From: Chara braunii
Lineage: Eukaryota; Streptophyta; Charophyceae; Charales; Characeae
Reading direction: 5' to 3'
Length of the DNA stretch: 23,382 bases
NCBI GenBank assembly: GCA_003427395.1
Contig: BFEA01000274.1
Location: 1,300,690-1,324,071 of the forward strand
Below the pieces are notes generated by a model. That model was not told where the DNA came from, did no database searches, and worked only from the letters and a program-made list of their open reading frames with translations. Below are positions 9,385-16,332 of the stretch, in pieces. Position 1 is the stretch's first letter. Each line of letters opens with the position of its first letter. Both the position numbers and the translations under genes were made by a program.

Positions 9385-9790
9385 TGCAATGGAGGGCGCA
9401 CTCTCATATGTGCTCCAGATTCTGTATCCAGCTGCTTTCATGTCCAAAGAGTTGTTGATTTTTTTTCTTTTTGTTCTTATTTTTATTTTTACTTTCTGCT
9501 GCCGGGATTGCAGAAGAGCTGTAACGCCCGTTCGGAGGGCATGCTCTCACATGTACCCCAGATTCTGTATCCAGCTGCTTCCTCGTCCAAAGAGTTGTTG
9601 CTTTTTTTTTTGTTGTTGTTCTTTTTTATTTTGCTGCTGCGGTGATTGCAGCAGAGGGCTGTAATGCCTGTTGGACGGGCATACTCTCACATGTACCCCA
9701 GATTCTGCATCCGGCTGTATTCATGTACCTAGCGTTGTTGCTTTTTTTATTTTTTTTCGTTCTTCTTTTTTGTGTTTTTTAAACTTTTTT
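9385..9790. repeat. Tandem repeat, three units of ~140 bp
   Basis: The string CTCTCACATGTACCCCAGATT (or a close variant) followed by CTGTATCCAGCTGC and GAGTTGTTG occurs three times. Anchor points end at 9397, 9540 and 9680, giving periods of 143 and 140 bp. Each unit ends in a variable T-rich stretch, then GCTGC..GATTGCAG. Units 2 and 3 are more alike in the ACATGTACCCC part. The overlapping phenylalanine-rich frames are by-products of the T-runs. Confidence 0.85.
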
Positions 9791-9882
9791 AATTTTTTTC
9801 TCATTTCTGAAGAGAACCAGAAAAGAAAACACAATGGGACCCAGGCTCGGCAACTTCCAGTGTGCAGTGAAATTCGGGGTCG

Positions 9883-9947
9883 ACAAAAACAGGCTCGGAG
9901 TGGTTTAAACTTTAAAGTTTAAACCCCATTCCGAGTGTTTTTGTTTT
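9883..9947. repeat. Long near-perfect palindrome centred on TTTAAAGTTTAAAC
   Basis: The centre GTTTAAACTTTAAAGTTTAAAC reads the same on both strands. Complementarity continues through CTCGGAGTGG on the left (from 9894) and CCATTCCGAG on the right (to 9935), and further into ACAAAAACA/TGTTTTTGT with a small bulge. There is almost no loop, so cruciform extrusion is possible. It marks the start of the T/G-rich tract. Confidence 0.8.
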
Positions 9948-10190
9948 TTTTTGTTCTTTTTTCTCTTTTGTTCTTGTTTGTTTGTTCTTTTTTGTTCTTT
10001 TTTGTTCTTGTTTGTTTGTTTTTGTTTGTTCGTTTTTGTTTCTTATTGTTTGTTGGTTATTTTGTGTTCTTTTTTGTTCTTTTTTGTTCTTGTTCGTTCT
10101 TGTTTTTTTGTTTTGTTTTGTTTCGTCTTGTTTGTTTTTTGTTGTTTGTTTTTGTTTGTTCTTGTATGTTTTTCTTTGTTTGGACAGGTG
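9936..10190. repeat. T/G-rich minisatellite (TTTTTTGTTC and TTTG units)
   Basis: About 255 bp are built of TTTTTTGTTC, TTGTTTG and TTTTTG units with almost no A. Three overlapping frames give Phe/Cys/Leu/Val-rich membrane-like peptides, which follow from the base composition and are not evidence of a gene. Confidence 0.85.
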
Positions 10191-10346
10191 AGCGATTCTA
10201 TTTCTTTCGCTCTCTCTTGAGTCTTACCTTTTCCGCTGTTTCGCTCAGGTGCTTTTTGCTATTTCTGTTTAGCAGGAAAATGGAACGCTCTGTCTCTCCG
10301 TTTGCAAATGTGTACATACTTTGTGTGTATGGGCCTCGGTTAAGTA

Positions 10347-10459
10347 GACAACATTCTACATGCAAGTGGACGCTTGCCGGACCAGGTGCATTGGAGGAGT
10401 CCAACATTGTACGGACGGGGTCCAATAAGCGTCCAGATGCATGTAGAGTGTTGTGTCCA
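10347..10459. mobile_element. MITE-like inverted-repeat element
   Basis: The left arm contains CATTCTACATGCAAGTGGACGC. The right arm contains GCGTCCAGATGCATGTAGAGTG. They are complementary over about 35-40 bp with a few mismatches, and the interior keeps a GGACC/GGTCC pair. Length is about 113 bp with no coding capacity. Target duplications are not clear, so the exact ends are approximate. Confidence 0.65.
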
Positions 10460-10593
10460 GTGCAGTGAGACCCTATGGTTCACTGTGCAGTTCACCGTGG
10501 GGCAGAGTATTTATTGCCAGTATATACATTTGATATTTTTTGTACAAATGTTCCTATGGCTCCCCAGGCAGATCTATATGACTATACATATAT

Positions 10594-10716
10594 GAGGGTT
10601 CAGCCTCCTCACCAGTCGGTGGAACTCTGACGAACCAGTTTGTCACAGCCCCACGTTTGTCGTCCTCTTCTCCCTCTTCGCCTATGGTTTACCGGGCAGC
10701 TCTTTCTGCCGATATA
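10594..10716 (+). repeat. Hammerhead-like repeat, copy 1
   Basis: GGGTTCAGCCTCCT opens a ~120-bp segment that recurs at 11113. This copy has CTCACCAGTCGGTGG in place of the expected CTGATGAGTC, then TGACGAACCAGTTTGTCACAGCCCC and, at the end, GTTTACCGGG. The stem II region can pair over five bases (GTCGG with CTGAC plus a G-U). The catalytic CTGATGA is lost, so any ribozyme would be dead. Confidence 0.5.
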
Positions 10717-10813
10717 TATGTGTTGTATGTGTAGACAGTGTAGGTGTATTACTGTATGATGTTTTCTCATCTGTTTATCGGCGTCTCCTCTGCCTCTTGT
10801 TCACATAGTAAGT

Positions 10814-10846
10814 GGCTCGCACTCAACTTCATCGAAGTGGCGAGCC
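10814..10846. repeat. Compound hairpin
   Basis: GGCTCGC at 10814-10820 pairs with GCGAGCC at 10840-10846, and nested inside ACTTC pairs with GAAGT around ATC. The two stems are nearly coaxial. Role unknown; there is no T-run after it to suggest a pol III terminator. Confidence 0.5.
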
Positions 10847-10923
10847 TTGCATGGGAGAGGCACAGTAAAGGGGAAGAAGCTAAAAAAGAAGGAATGGTCA
10901 GAACAATGATGGTTTCAGTGTGC

Positions 10924-10975
10924 TCTTCTTCGTCTTCTTCTTCTTCTTCTTCTTCTTCTTCTTCTTCTTCTTCTT

Positions 10976-11005
<30 letters not shown>
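10924..11005. repeat. TTC trinucleotide microsatellite
   Basis: About 27 TTC/CTT triplets carry one GTC interruption near the start. The long serine run in the overlapping frame is a by-product. GAA/TTC tracts can form triplex DNA. Confidence 0.95.
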
Positions 11006-11006
<1 letters not shown>

Positions 11007-11069
11007 GTACTTCTATCGTTTGTTTGCTTCACAGTGTGCACTCGTGTAGCCCCCAGATACGTATAAGTA

Positions 11070-11071
<2 letters not shown>

Positions 11072-11113
<42 letters not shown>
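11072..11113. repeat. GA dinucleotide microsatellite
   Basis: About 20 GA units run directly into the second copy of the hammerhead-like repeat, with no spacer. Confidence 0.95.
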
Positions 11114-11115
<2 letters not shown>

Positions 11116-11248
11116 TCAGCCTCCTGATAAGTCAGGGAAAGTTCGACGAAACAGTTTGTCACAGCCCCTCGTTTGTTGTCCTCTTCTCTTCTCCCTCCCT
11201 CTCTGCCTACGGTTTACCGGGAAGCTTTGTTTGACGAAATGTATAAGA

Positions 11249-11250
<2 letters not shown>
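11113..11250 (+). ncRNA. Hammerhead ribozyme-like repeat, copy 2
   Basis: Core elements appear in the correct order: CTGATAA (for CTGATGA), stem II GTC...GAC, GAA, then ACAGTTTGT forming a 3-bp stem III, and the cleavage triplet GTC. This layout is that of a minimal type I hammerhead, known from Penelope-like elements. Against it, stem I pairing between GGGTTCAGCCTC and ACAGCCCC is poor near the core, and position 8 of the core is A. The segment continues to GTTTACCGGG and ends by a microsatellite, as copy 1 does. It may be a decayed or diverged ribozyme, or chance. Confidence 0.4.

Positions 11251-11254
<4 letters not shown>

Positions 11255-11343
<89 letters not shown>
11255..11343. repeat. 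TA then GA microsatellites
   Basis: About 26 TA units pass directly into about 17 GA units, followed at once by the third GGGTTCAGCC copy. The microsatellite-repeat-microsatellite order matches insertion into, or expansion from, simple repeats. Confidence 0.95.
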
Positions 11344-11346
<3 letters not shown>

Positions 11347-11365
11347 TCAGCCTCCTGATGAGTCG
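11342..11365 (+). repeat. Hammerhead-like repeat, copy 3, cut off at an ambiguous base
   Basis: GGGTTCAGCCTCCTGATGAG followed by TCG retains the exact hammerhead box CTGATGAGTC. The copy is interrupted at the single N (11366) and replaced by A-run sequence, so the rest of the unit is missing, probably through an assembly join. Confidence 0.55.
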
Positions 11366-11393
11366 NAAAAAAAAAAAAAAAAAAAAAAAAAAA
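11366..11393. other. Single N followed by 27 A: assembly join
   Basis: One ambiguous base is followed directly by a 27-base A homopolymer in the middle of a repeat unit. This is best read as a collapsed gap or low-confidence join. Distances across it are unreliable. Confidence 0.8.
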
Positions 11394-11699
11394 GATGGCT
11401 TGTATACATCCATTACCAGGGTGCATTATGGTCACGGGAAGACAGTAGTCTCCGCCAAACAATGTCATCTCCACCACTGCCAGGTCTCCTCTCCATAGTA
11501 CACCTCCCAAAGCTAATCTTCTCTTCTCTGTATCTCTATGGTTCAAATTTTAATGGATGTCCTGAAGGACTAGTGAATTATTTGAGGCTGGCCATCAGTC
11601 TATGTATCGGAAGGAGAAGAGGTATACAGAGCCCTAAATTTTCAGGAGGGTTTTTTCAGGGTCATTAGAACAAACATCCCACACCTTTTAAGCCAGACT
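11394..11699. other. Gene-free spacer with dispersed motif
   Basis: A motif at about 11525-11570 (CTCTGTATC...AATTTTAATGGATGT...GAAGGA) matches 3575-3612. No supported gene, and no clear element ends. Confidence 0.45.
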
Positions 11700-11728
11700 T
11701 GTCACCAGTCCATAGAGTGTGACGGATA

Positions 11729-11790
11729 CGAGACTCGAACACACATCCAACGGCTTGGCCGGCTAACACCTAACCATAAGGCTAAGTGGG
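11729..11790 (-). mobile_element. tRNA-like sequence or SINE head (minus strand)
   Basis: On the minus strand a box-A-like TTAGCCTTATGGTTAGG (11769-11785) is followed, about 30 bases later, by box B GTTCGAGTCTC (11730-11740). The spacing is that of a tRNA gene. I cannot fold full acceptor and anticodon arms, so a SINE head or tRNA pseudogene is more likely than a working tRNA. An A-run lies at 11863-11874 on the plus strand, on the upstream side for this orientation. Confidence 0.5.
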
Positions 11791-12445
11791 CTGGGGTGAA
11801 AGTGAAGCCCCAGGACTCAAACCTAAGCACATAGAGTGGACACCAAATGAAAGCCAACAGCAAAAAAAAAAAAGTGCTGGGGGTGTTAACCTGGGGCTGA
11901 AAAGTGGGGGTCCCTGTTGTGTTGACCACTTGTGGAGGCTGCCACCCCCCTTTCAAAGGTTACTAAGAAAAAGAACAGCAGTGGAAGAAATTGTCCTCGT
12001 AGAAATAAGCACTACCCCGATTCAGGAGGGGGGGACCACCAATTCTACCCGGATGAGCTCTGGTGATTCCTGACAAATTTGGGTTGCTTTCAAAGGGTGC
12101 AAAATGAGGAAGACCTGGAGGTGGGGCGAGAACGGACAATCAAAGCGGACCAAGATTTCAGGTCTTTGTCTAACCGAAGCCAGAAAGCTGCAGCTATTGC
12201 TGGCTGACTCCACAGAATTGACGGGAATTTGTCCATACGGTACAAGATACCTGCTCAAGTGATGCTTCTCAAAATATTTTATCAGAGGATGGCCTACCCT
12301 CTGGATTTGTTCACAAGGGTACTGGATGGATAACTTTGCAGTGAGAAGGGGTCTGGTCTGGAAACTGAACACTGACCTCCTGAGAAACAAACTGAACACT
12401 GACCTCCTGAGAAACTTCACATGACTTTGACGTTCGATAGTGAAG

Positions 12446-12447
<2 letters not shown>

Positions 12448-12486
<39 letters not shown>

Positions 12487-12614
12487 CCGTCCAAACAACC
12501 CGGGCGGATGCTAGGGATGCTGATAAGAGCAGACACCTCTAGCACTGCCCGGGAGGCTCCATCTATTGGTGGGGAGCAGCACCTGCTGGAAAGTGGGTCC
12601 AGCGTCCCTGAACA
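12448..12614 (-). mobile_element. Family-Z SINE-like element, copy 3, with CAA-repeat tail
   Basis: Read on the minus strand it begins near GGGACGCTGGACCC, passes the core CTCCCCACCAATAGATGG and CTAGAGGTGTCTGC, and ends GGTTGTTTGGACGGAAAC followed by (AAC)n. On the plus strand this tail is a TTG microsatellite (12448-12485). It sits exactly at the start of the insertion that splits parts A and B of the left pseudo-LTR. It is the longest copy of the family here and shows a 3' region missing from others. Confidence 0.65.
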
Positions 12615-12694
12615 TTGTGATTTGTTTGTATGAGTAGACATGCACGATACGCCAAAAATGCGCCTATAGCACTAAACAAAATGGGTATTAGTCT

Positions 12695-12886
12695 GATGAA
12701 CAAGATATGCGCAAAATGGGAGGATTAGCTTCTTTGTTACCGTTTACTTATGCTATGATACTAATAGGCAGCATGTCTTTAATTGGATTTCCTTTTTTAA
12801 CTGGATTTTATTCGAAGGATGTGATCTTAGAACTTGCTTATACTAAATATACCATAAGAGGTAATTTGGCTTTTTGGCTTGGAAGT
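12695..12886 (+). pseudogene. nad5: Nuclear insertion of mitochondrial nad5 (fragment)
   Basis: A 64-codon open stretch reads [20 protein letters not shown], then [20 protein letters not shown] and [12 protein letters not shown], ending AFWLGS. This is the conserved mid-to-late transmembrane part of NADH dehydrogenase subunit 5, a proton-pumping subunit of respiratory complex I, which is normally about 670 residues. Wording is closest to plant and charophyte mitochondrial versions. Codons are AT-rich, unlike the surroundings. Homology starts and stops abruptly inside the insertion that splits the left pseudo-LTR, with no start codon context or downstream part, so it is a NUMT. There are no stops or frameshifts, suggesting a fairly recent transfer. 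Confidence 0.92.
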
Positions 12887-13350
12887 TGTAACGACTGTTT
12901 GTGTGAGTACTAGTATGTTGTTAGTATCGTCCATGAGTTTGTCCTCTCACAACAGCTAGACTACCTCAGTGGTGGACACTATCTTAGTGTGATTACCGCC
13001 TATTTTGTCTGGACCGACGGAATGTTTGGCGGATCATAGGGTTTGGCGGTACGGAGGTGGAAGGCAACGGGATGGGACGTCCATAATGTTGCTATTTCCA
13101 ATTCGACATCCTGCATTGGGGGTCAATGCTGTTATTGTTGTCTATGAGAGAGTGTGTGCACGACCTGTGCTCGTGTGCACTTATGCCTTTGCCCCCGCAC
13201 AAGCGCTTGATAACTGTCGAAGGTTTGCTGCTCCATTTGGTAGTCAAGAATTCGCCGACGTGCGAGAAGAAGACCGAGTTCGATCGTTATCGGGGATTGT
13301 GAACAGGTTCAGAAGACTCTCCTACCAAAGGCTACTTCTACGCCAGCACC

Positions 13351-14436
13351 ATGGCTTCCTCAAGTCAAGCGCCCCCGTCAGAGGAAGGTAGCGGATCGGG
13401 AACCGGCGGGCGTCGTTTGCCTAAGTGCTATTCCTGTAAGCACTACGGGCACTACGCCCGGTATTGTGGACTGTATTGGAAGCAGGAGAAAGAGAGGGCG
13501 GAGGACGAGGACCCAAGCAGCCATCTAAGATGAACCAGCCTAGAGCAAGGTCAACATCAGCAAGCCACCGACATTGGGAGCCACCGCGAAGATCACCATC
13601 TGCAGATCGCTATGGGTCCAGATTCAAAACTCCCAAGGACACGAAGGACTCGACTGGTGAATTGGTGTCGATGCTGTTGGCCAAAGAAGCAGCCAAGGAA
13701 CAGAAAAAGACGGAGAAGGAGGAGCGTACGAAGCAGCGACGAGAGGACATTGAAAAAGAGGTGAAGCAGAGACGTAGATAAAAGAGAGGAAGGAACGTAA
13801 AAAGTTAGAGAACGAGTTGTGTGTGGCAAGAATTATTGACATGCAATTATCGAAGCGGTGGGGTTCTGCTCGCCCGGTACATAATCAAGAGGATATTAAA
13901 CGGGAACATAATATAAGGAAGAAGATGCTGCAGCGGAAACTTCGGCAACCACCGCCCGAAGAAACCGATTTGGAAGATGATATCGCAGCCATCAGTGCCG
14001 ACACTTAAAGTTTGGAACTTGGTAGCTCGACATCTTCGGAGGACGAGGAATCTCCTACACCACAGATTACGCCTCTCACAAGGACCGCAAGGGGGATGCA
14101 CGGGACAGGGAAATGTCGAGGAAGGCCACATAGTCTTCCGGTGGCACCGTGGAACATTGCAAGGAAATTGTCCCTGCCCTCGGACCTGATGCACGAGGTA
14201 GCTTTACTCGTGAACATAAAGAAATGGTTGAGACACTGGACTATAAGGAGGTCAGAGAGATTTGTAAGAAAGAGCATGTCCCATATGTGCGGAAGCAGCA
14301 GGCGATTGAGGACCTCGTGGAGGGGCGTGCAGCAGCCTCTCTCAGAAGAATGAAGCAAGCTCCATCTCCAATCAAGCGCCTACCTGGGCCTGCCTCGAGC
14401 AGTATCGAGATTGCTTCCTCCTCATCTAGCGAGTGA
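13351..14436 (+). pseudogene. Gag-like zinc-knuckle / SAP-like protein, frameshifted
   Basis: The start is taken at the ATG at 13351 (MASSSQAPPSEEGSGSG). A perfect CX2CX4HX4C zinc knuckle, CYSCKHYGHYARYC, is encoded at 13426-13467. The frame then shifts near 13490 to an Arg/Ser and Lys/Glu-rich, probably coiled stretch (RRSPSADRYGSR, AAKEQKKTEKEER). It shifts again near 13790 to KLRQPPPEETDLEDD and SSTSSEDEESPTP, with a TAA at 14006. A further shift gives a ~35-residue SAP-like segment (MVETLDYKEVREICKK at 14224, ending EDLVEGR) and an acidic serine tail (SSSSE, TGA). The reading continues past the stop with EESSDSEV toward the GIY-YIG domain, so one original polyprotein is possible. Nucleic-acid binding is inferred from the knuckle. 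It lies between the two pseudo-LTRs. Confidence 0.7.
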
Positions 14437-14962
14437 GAAGAAAGCAGTGATAGTGAAGTGTGAAGTGTTTGGCGTACTTGTGAGTTGTGGTCGATATGTC
14501 GGGAGCTTATTCGTAAATGCGCGCTAAGTGCTAATGTAGATTGCGCTTTGGAATCTAACCTGCGATGGGTTGTGTTGGTTCCAATGACACGTGGTTGTAT
14601 ACCCAGGGGTGGAAAGTTTGGGACTGGATAATGACGAAGGGATAGGGGGAGGCTATGGTTGTGTGTATGTGGGAATCTTGCCGTTTTGTGAAGCAACGTA
14701 TATTGGGAAGACGGAGTAGGATATCAATGTGAGATGGAGCGGACATCGAAGGCGGAGTGTCGGGAGTGATAAGGAAGGAACTGCAAACTATTTTCACTAG
14801 TGGTTATGTACCTACGGAAAGGAGAACTATGTTCTGCGTCCATTGGTGAAGGCACCCACGGAGGAGTTGACGACGATCAAATTTGCGGATGTTAAGCGTT
14901 GGTGCCTAATGCTTAATACAACTGCGCGAGGAAGGACGAACCAGATGAGGGAGGAAAGGTAA
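14437..14962 (+). pseudogene. GIY-YIG endonuclease of a Penelope-like element, broken
   Basis: Frame 1 first reads RWVVLVPMTRGCIPRG. A shift to frame 2 near 14605 then gives GGGYGCVYVGILPF and, after the usual gap, ATYIGKTE. The GIY-like Tyr is in VYVG (14663-14674) and the YIGKT block is at 14699-14713. After an in-frame TAG (14717) comes DINVRWSGHRRR, where the Arg (14732-14734) and His (14744-14746) fit the conserved catalytic helix. Another TAG is at 14798. The domain continues PLVKAPTEEL to TAA at 14960. GIY-YIG nucleases nick the target DNA for retroelement priming in Penelope-like elements. Lying upstream of the CxC segment, it suits the permuted N-terminal-endonuclease group. No CCHH finger is visible. 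Confidence 0.65.
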
Positions 14963-15071
14963 ACGGGAAAGGAGGGAGATTGTGGGCAAGAAGAAAGGTA
15001 TGTGTGACAAAGACATCATGATCATTAGTGTACGTGTTAACAACGAGCGAGGGAGTGTTAGACTTAATAGT

Positions 15072-15582
15072 TTACTATTGGAACAAGACAGTAAATAGGT
15101 GATACAGTTCACTCTGACGTCTTCGAGTGGCAACACCTGGTTTGATGGTTGGAAAAAAGTTAAGAAACTATTTAGGCAATCTTTTGTCTTGCGTGAAGGG
15201 AAACCCTGGTTGTTACGTGATAATAAATCATTTATGAAACGGGGGGAAATATTACGTATAGTGAATCGTTGGAAGTGGAGAGTAAACAATTGTAAGGGGA
15301 AACACTACCTGGTTTCGCTACTCAGAAATGAAGAGTAAACGTCCGTATGCATCTAATCAGGATTTAGACTTCGTGGTGGGGTTGTCACCTGTGATTGAAG
15401 ACTTCAAAAGGAAAAGTACCAGAACTCTCCTAAGTCGAATCGTCAATGGGCCAATCAAGAAAGGATATGGTTTCGATGTACATAAGAACTTAGTTGCTAG
15501 AGTACAGTTAGTTACTAGAATACAGAACGATGATCGAGTTAGTGAGGGGGGGGGGGGCACAAGCTTCTGGACGGGAAGATAG
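15072..15582 (+). pseudogene. Unassigned middle part of the same element protein
   Basis: Two overlapping frames look like one broken protein. 15099-15338 reads WFDGWKKVKKLFRQSFVLRE and ends YLVSLLRNEE. 15328-15582 reads DFVVGLSPVIEDFKRKS and GPIKKGYGFDVHKN. Basic and aromatic residues are frequent and there is no simple repeat, so it looks like genuine ancient coding sequence. I do not recognise a family. Its position between the GIY-YIG domain and the CxC motif suggests the linker ahead of a reverse transcriptase. Confidence 0.4.
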
Positions 15583-15853
15583 ATGGATTGTCGGTTCCTG
15601 TCTCCGTTCGAACCACTCTTAAGCAGAAGGTCAGGGAAGTTTGTACAAAAATCAGTCTGTCGCCGACGTTTTACACAATCACCGACGCTATGCGCGCCGT
15701 GATATTTCAACCTGCACTTGTGTTGATGTACCGGTGCCGAGGGTGAACGAACATGTGAGATATCGAATATGGGAAAGACCATGTGTCTCAAGTTCATCCA
15801 AAATGTTTGCAATATACCGAGGGCTTATAAGGCATGCAAAGCTAATCTATTGA
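15583..15853 (+). pseudogene. CxC-motif segment, remnant before a lost reverse transcriptase
   Basis: One frame reads GLSVPVSVRTTLKQKVREVC. A shift near 15645 continues as SVADVLHNHRRYARRD, then STCTCVDVPVPRVNEHVRYR. The Cys-x-Cys (15713-15721) with flanking basic and Pro residues resembles the short CxC domain described between an N-terminal GIY-YIG nuclease and the reverse transcriptase in Chlamys/Naiad Penelope-like elements. The reverse transcriptase expected next is absent: the right pseudo-LTR starts at about 15873. This may be an internally deleted, non-autonomous copy. Confidence 0.45.
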
Positions 15854-16332
15854 AACGGGTTTGGGGGTGGGGAATTCTTGGGCTGCGCTTTGGTGATTCG
15901 TGACGAACAACCTATTTGAGTTGTTTTCAAAGGGTACGAAACGAGGAAGACGTGGAGCTGGGGCAATAACTGACCATCAACGCAGGCCAAAATTTCATGT
16001 CTTGGTCTAACCGAAGACAGAAACTTGCAGCTTTTGCTGGTTGGCTCCGCAAAATTGACACAAATTCATCCATGCATCAGGTCAAGTGATGCTTCTCAAA
16101 ATATTTTATCAATGAAAGGCCCACCCTGTGGATTTGTTCATACGGTACTGGAGAATTTTGCAGTGAGAAGGGGTCTGGTACGGAAACCGACCGCTGACAT
16201 CCTGATAAACTTTGTGTGACTTTGATGTTTGATAGTGAAGTGCTAGCTTTAGTACTAGTATATATTAGTATTGTCCATGAGTTTGTCCTCTCACAACAAC
16301 TAGACTAACCTGCATGGTACCAAATCCTTAAC

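Larger units (their letters stand above)
12041..13196 (+). mobile_element. Pseudo-LTR, left copy (parts A, B, C), interrupted
   Basis: This is the first of two direct copies of a ~0.7-kb repeat. Part A (12041-12447) matches 15873-16242, part B (12906-12963) matches 16251-16307, and part C (12964-13196) matches 17944-18180. All are in the same order and strand at roughly 75-85% identity by eye. Shared strings include GATGCTTCTCAAAATATTTT, GTCCATGAGTTTGTCCTCTC and TATTTCCAATTCGACATCC. In this copy a 458-bp insertion (12448-12905) separates A from B, while B runs straight into C. Part A also holds a 27-bp tandem duplication (12362-12415). There are no TG...CA termini or clear primer-binding site, which argues against an ordinary LTR and suits the pseudo-LTR of a Penelope-like element. 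Confidence 0.75.

Noticed and set aside
9385-9790. CRISPR-like array
   Set aside because: Units are ~140 bp with T-rich variable parts, not short identical repeats with unique spacers, and the context is eukaryotic.
9935-10468. A 177-codon Phe/Leu/Cys/Val frame resembling a membrane protein
   Set aside because: It is the translation of a T/G-rich simple repeat and is mirrored by two other overlapping frames.
10744-11007. Frame ending in a long serine run
   Set aside because: The serine run is the TTC microsatellite; the short part before it has no recognisable features.
11113-11170. Firm call of an active hammerhead ribozyme
   Set aside because: The core order is right, but stem I does not pair next to the core and one core base differs; kept only as a hammerhead-like repeat.
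11024-11668. 214-codon frame with RE and IY repeats
   Set aside because: It is created by GA and TA microsatellites and passes through an N and a poly-A run.
12022-12498. Minus-strand 158-codon frame with polyglutamine start
   Set aside because: It is antisense to pseudo-LTR part A and a TTG microsatellite; the homologous right copy does not keep the frame.
13005-13391. 128-codon frame overlapping part C and the zinc-knuckle start
   Set aside because: It lies mainly in the pseudo-LTR and the right copy of the repeat does not support coding; the knuckle protein uses a different frame starting at 13351.
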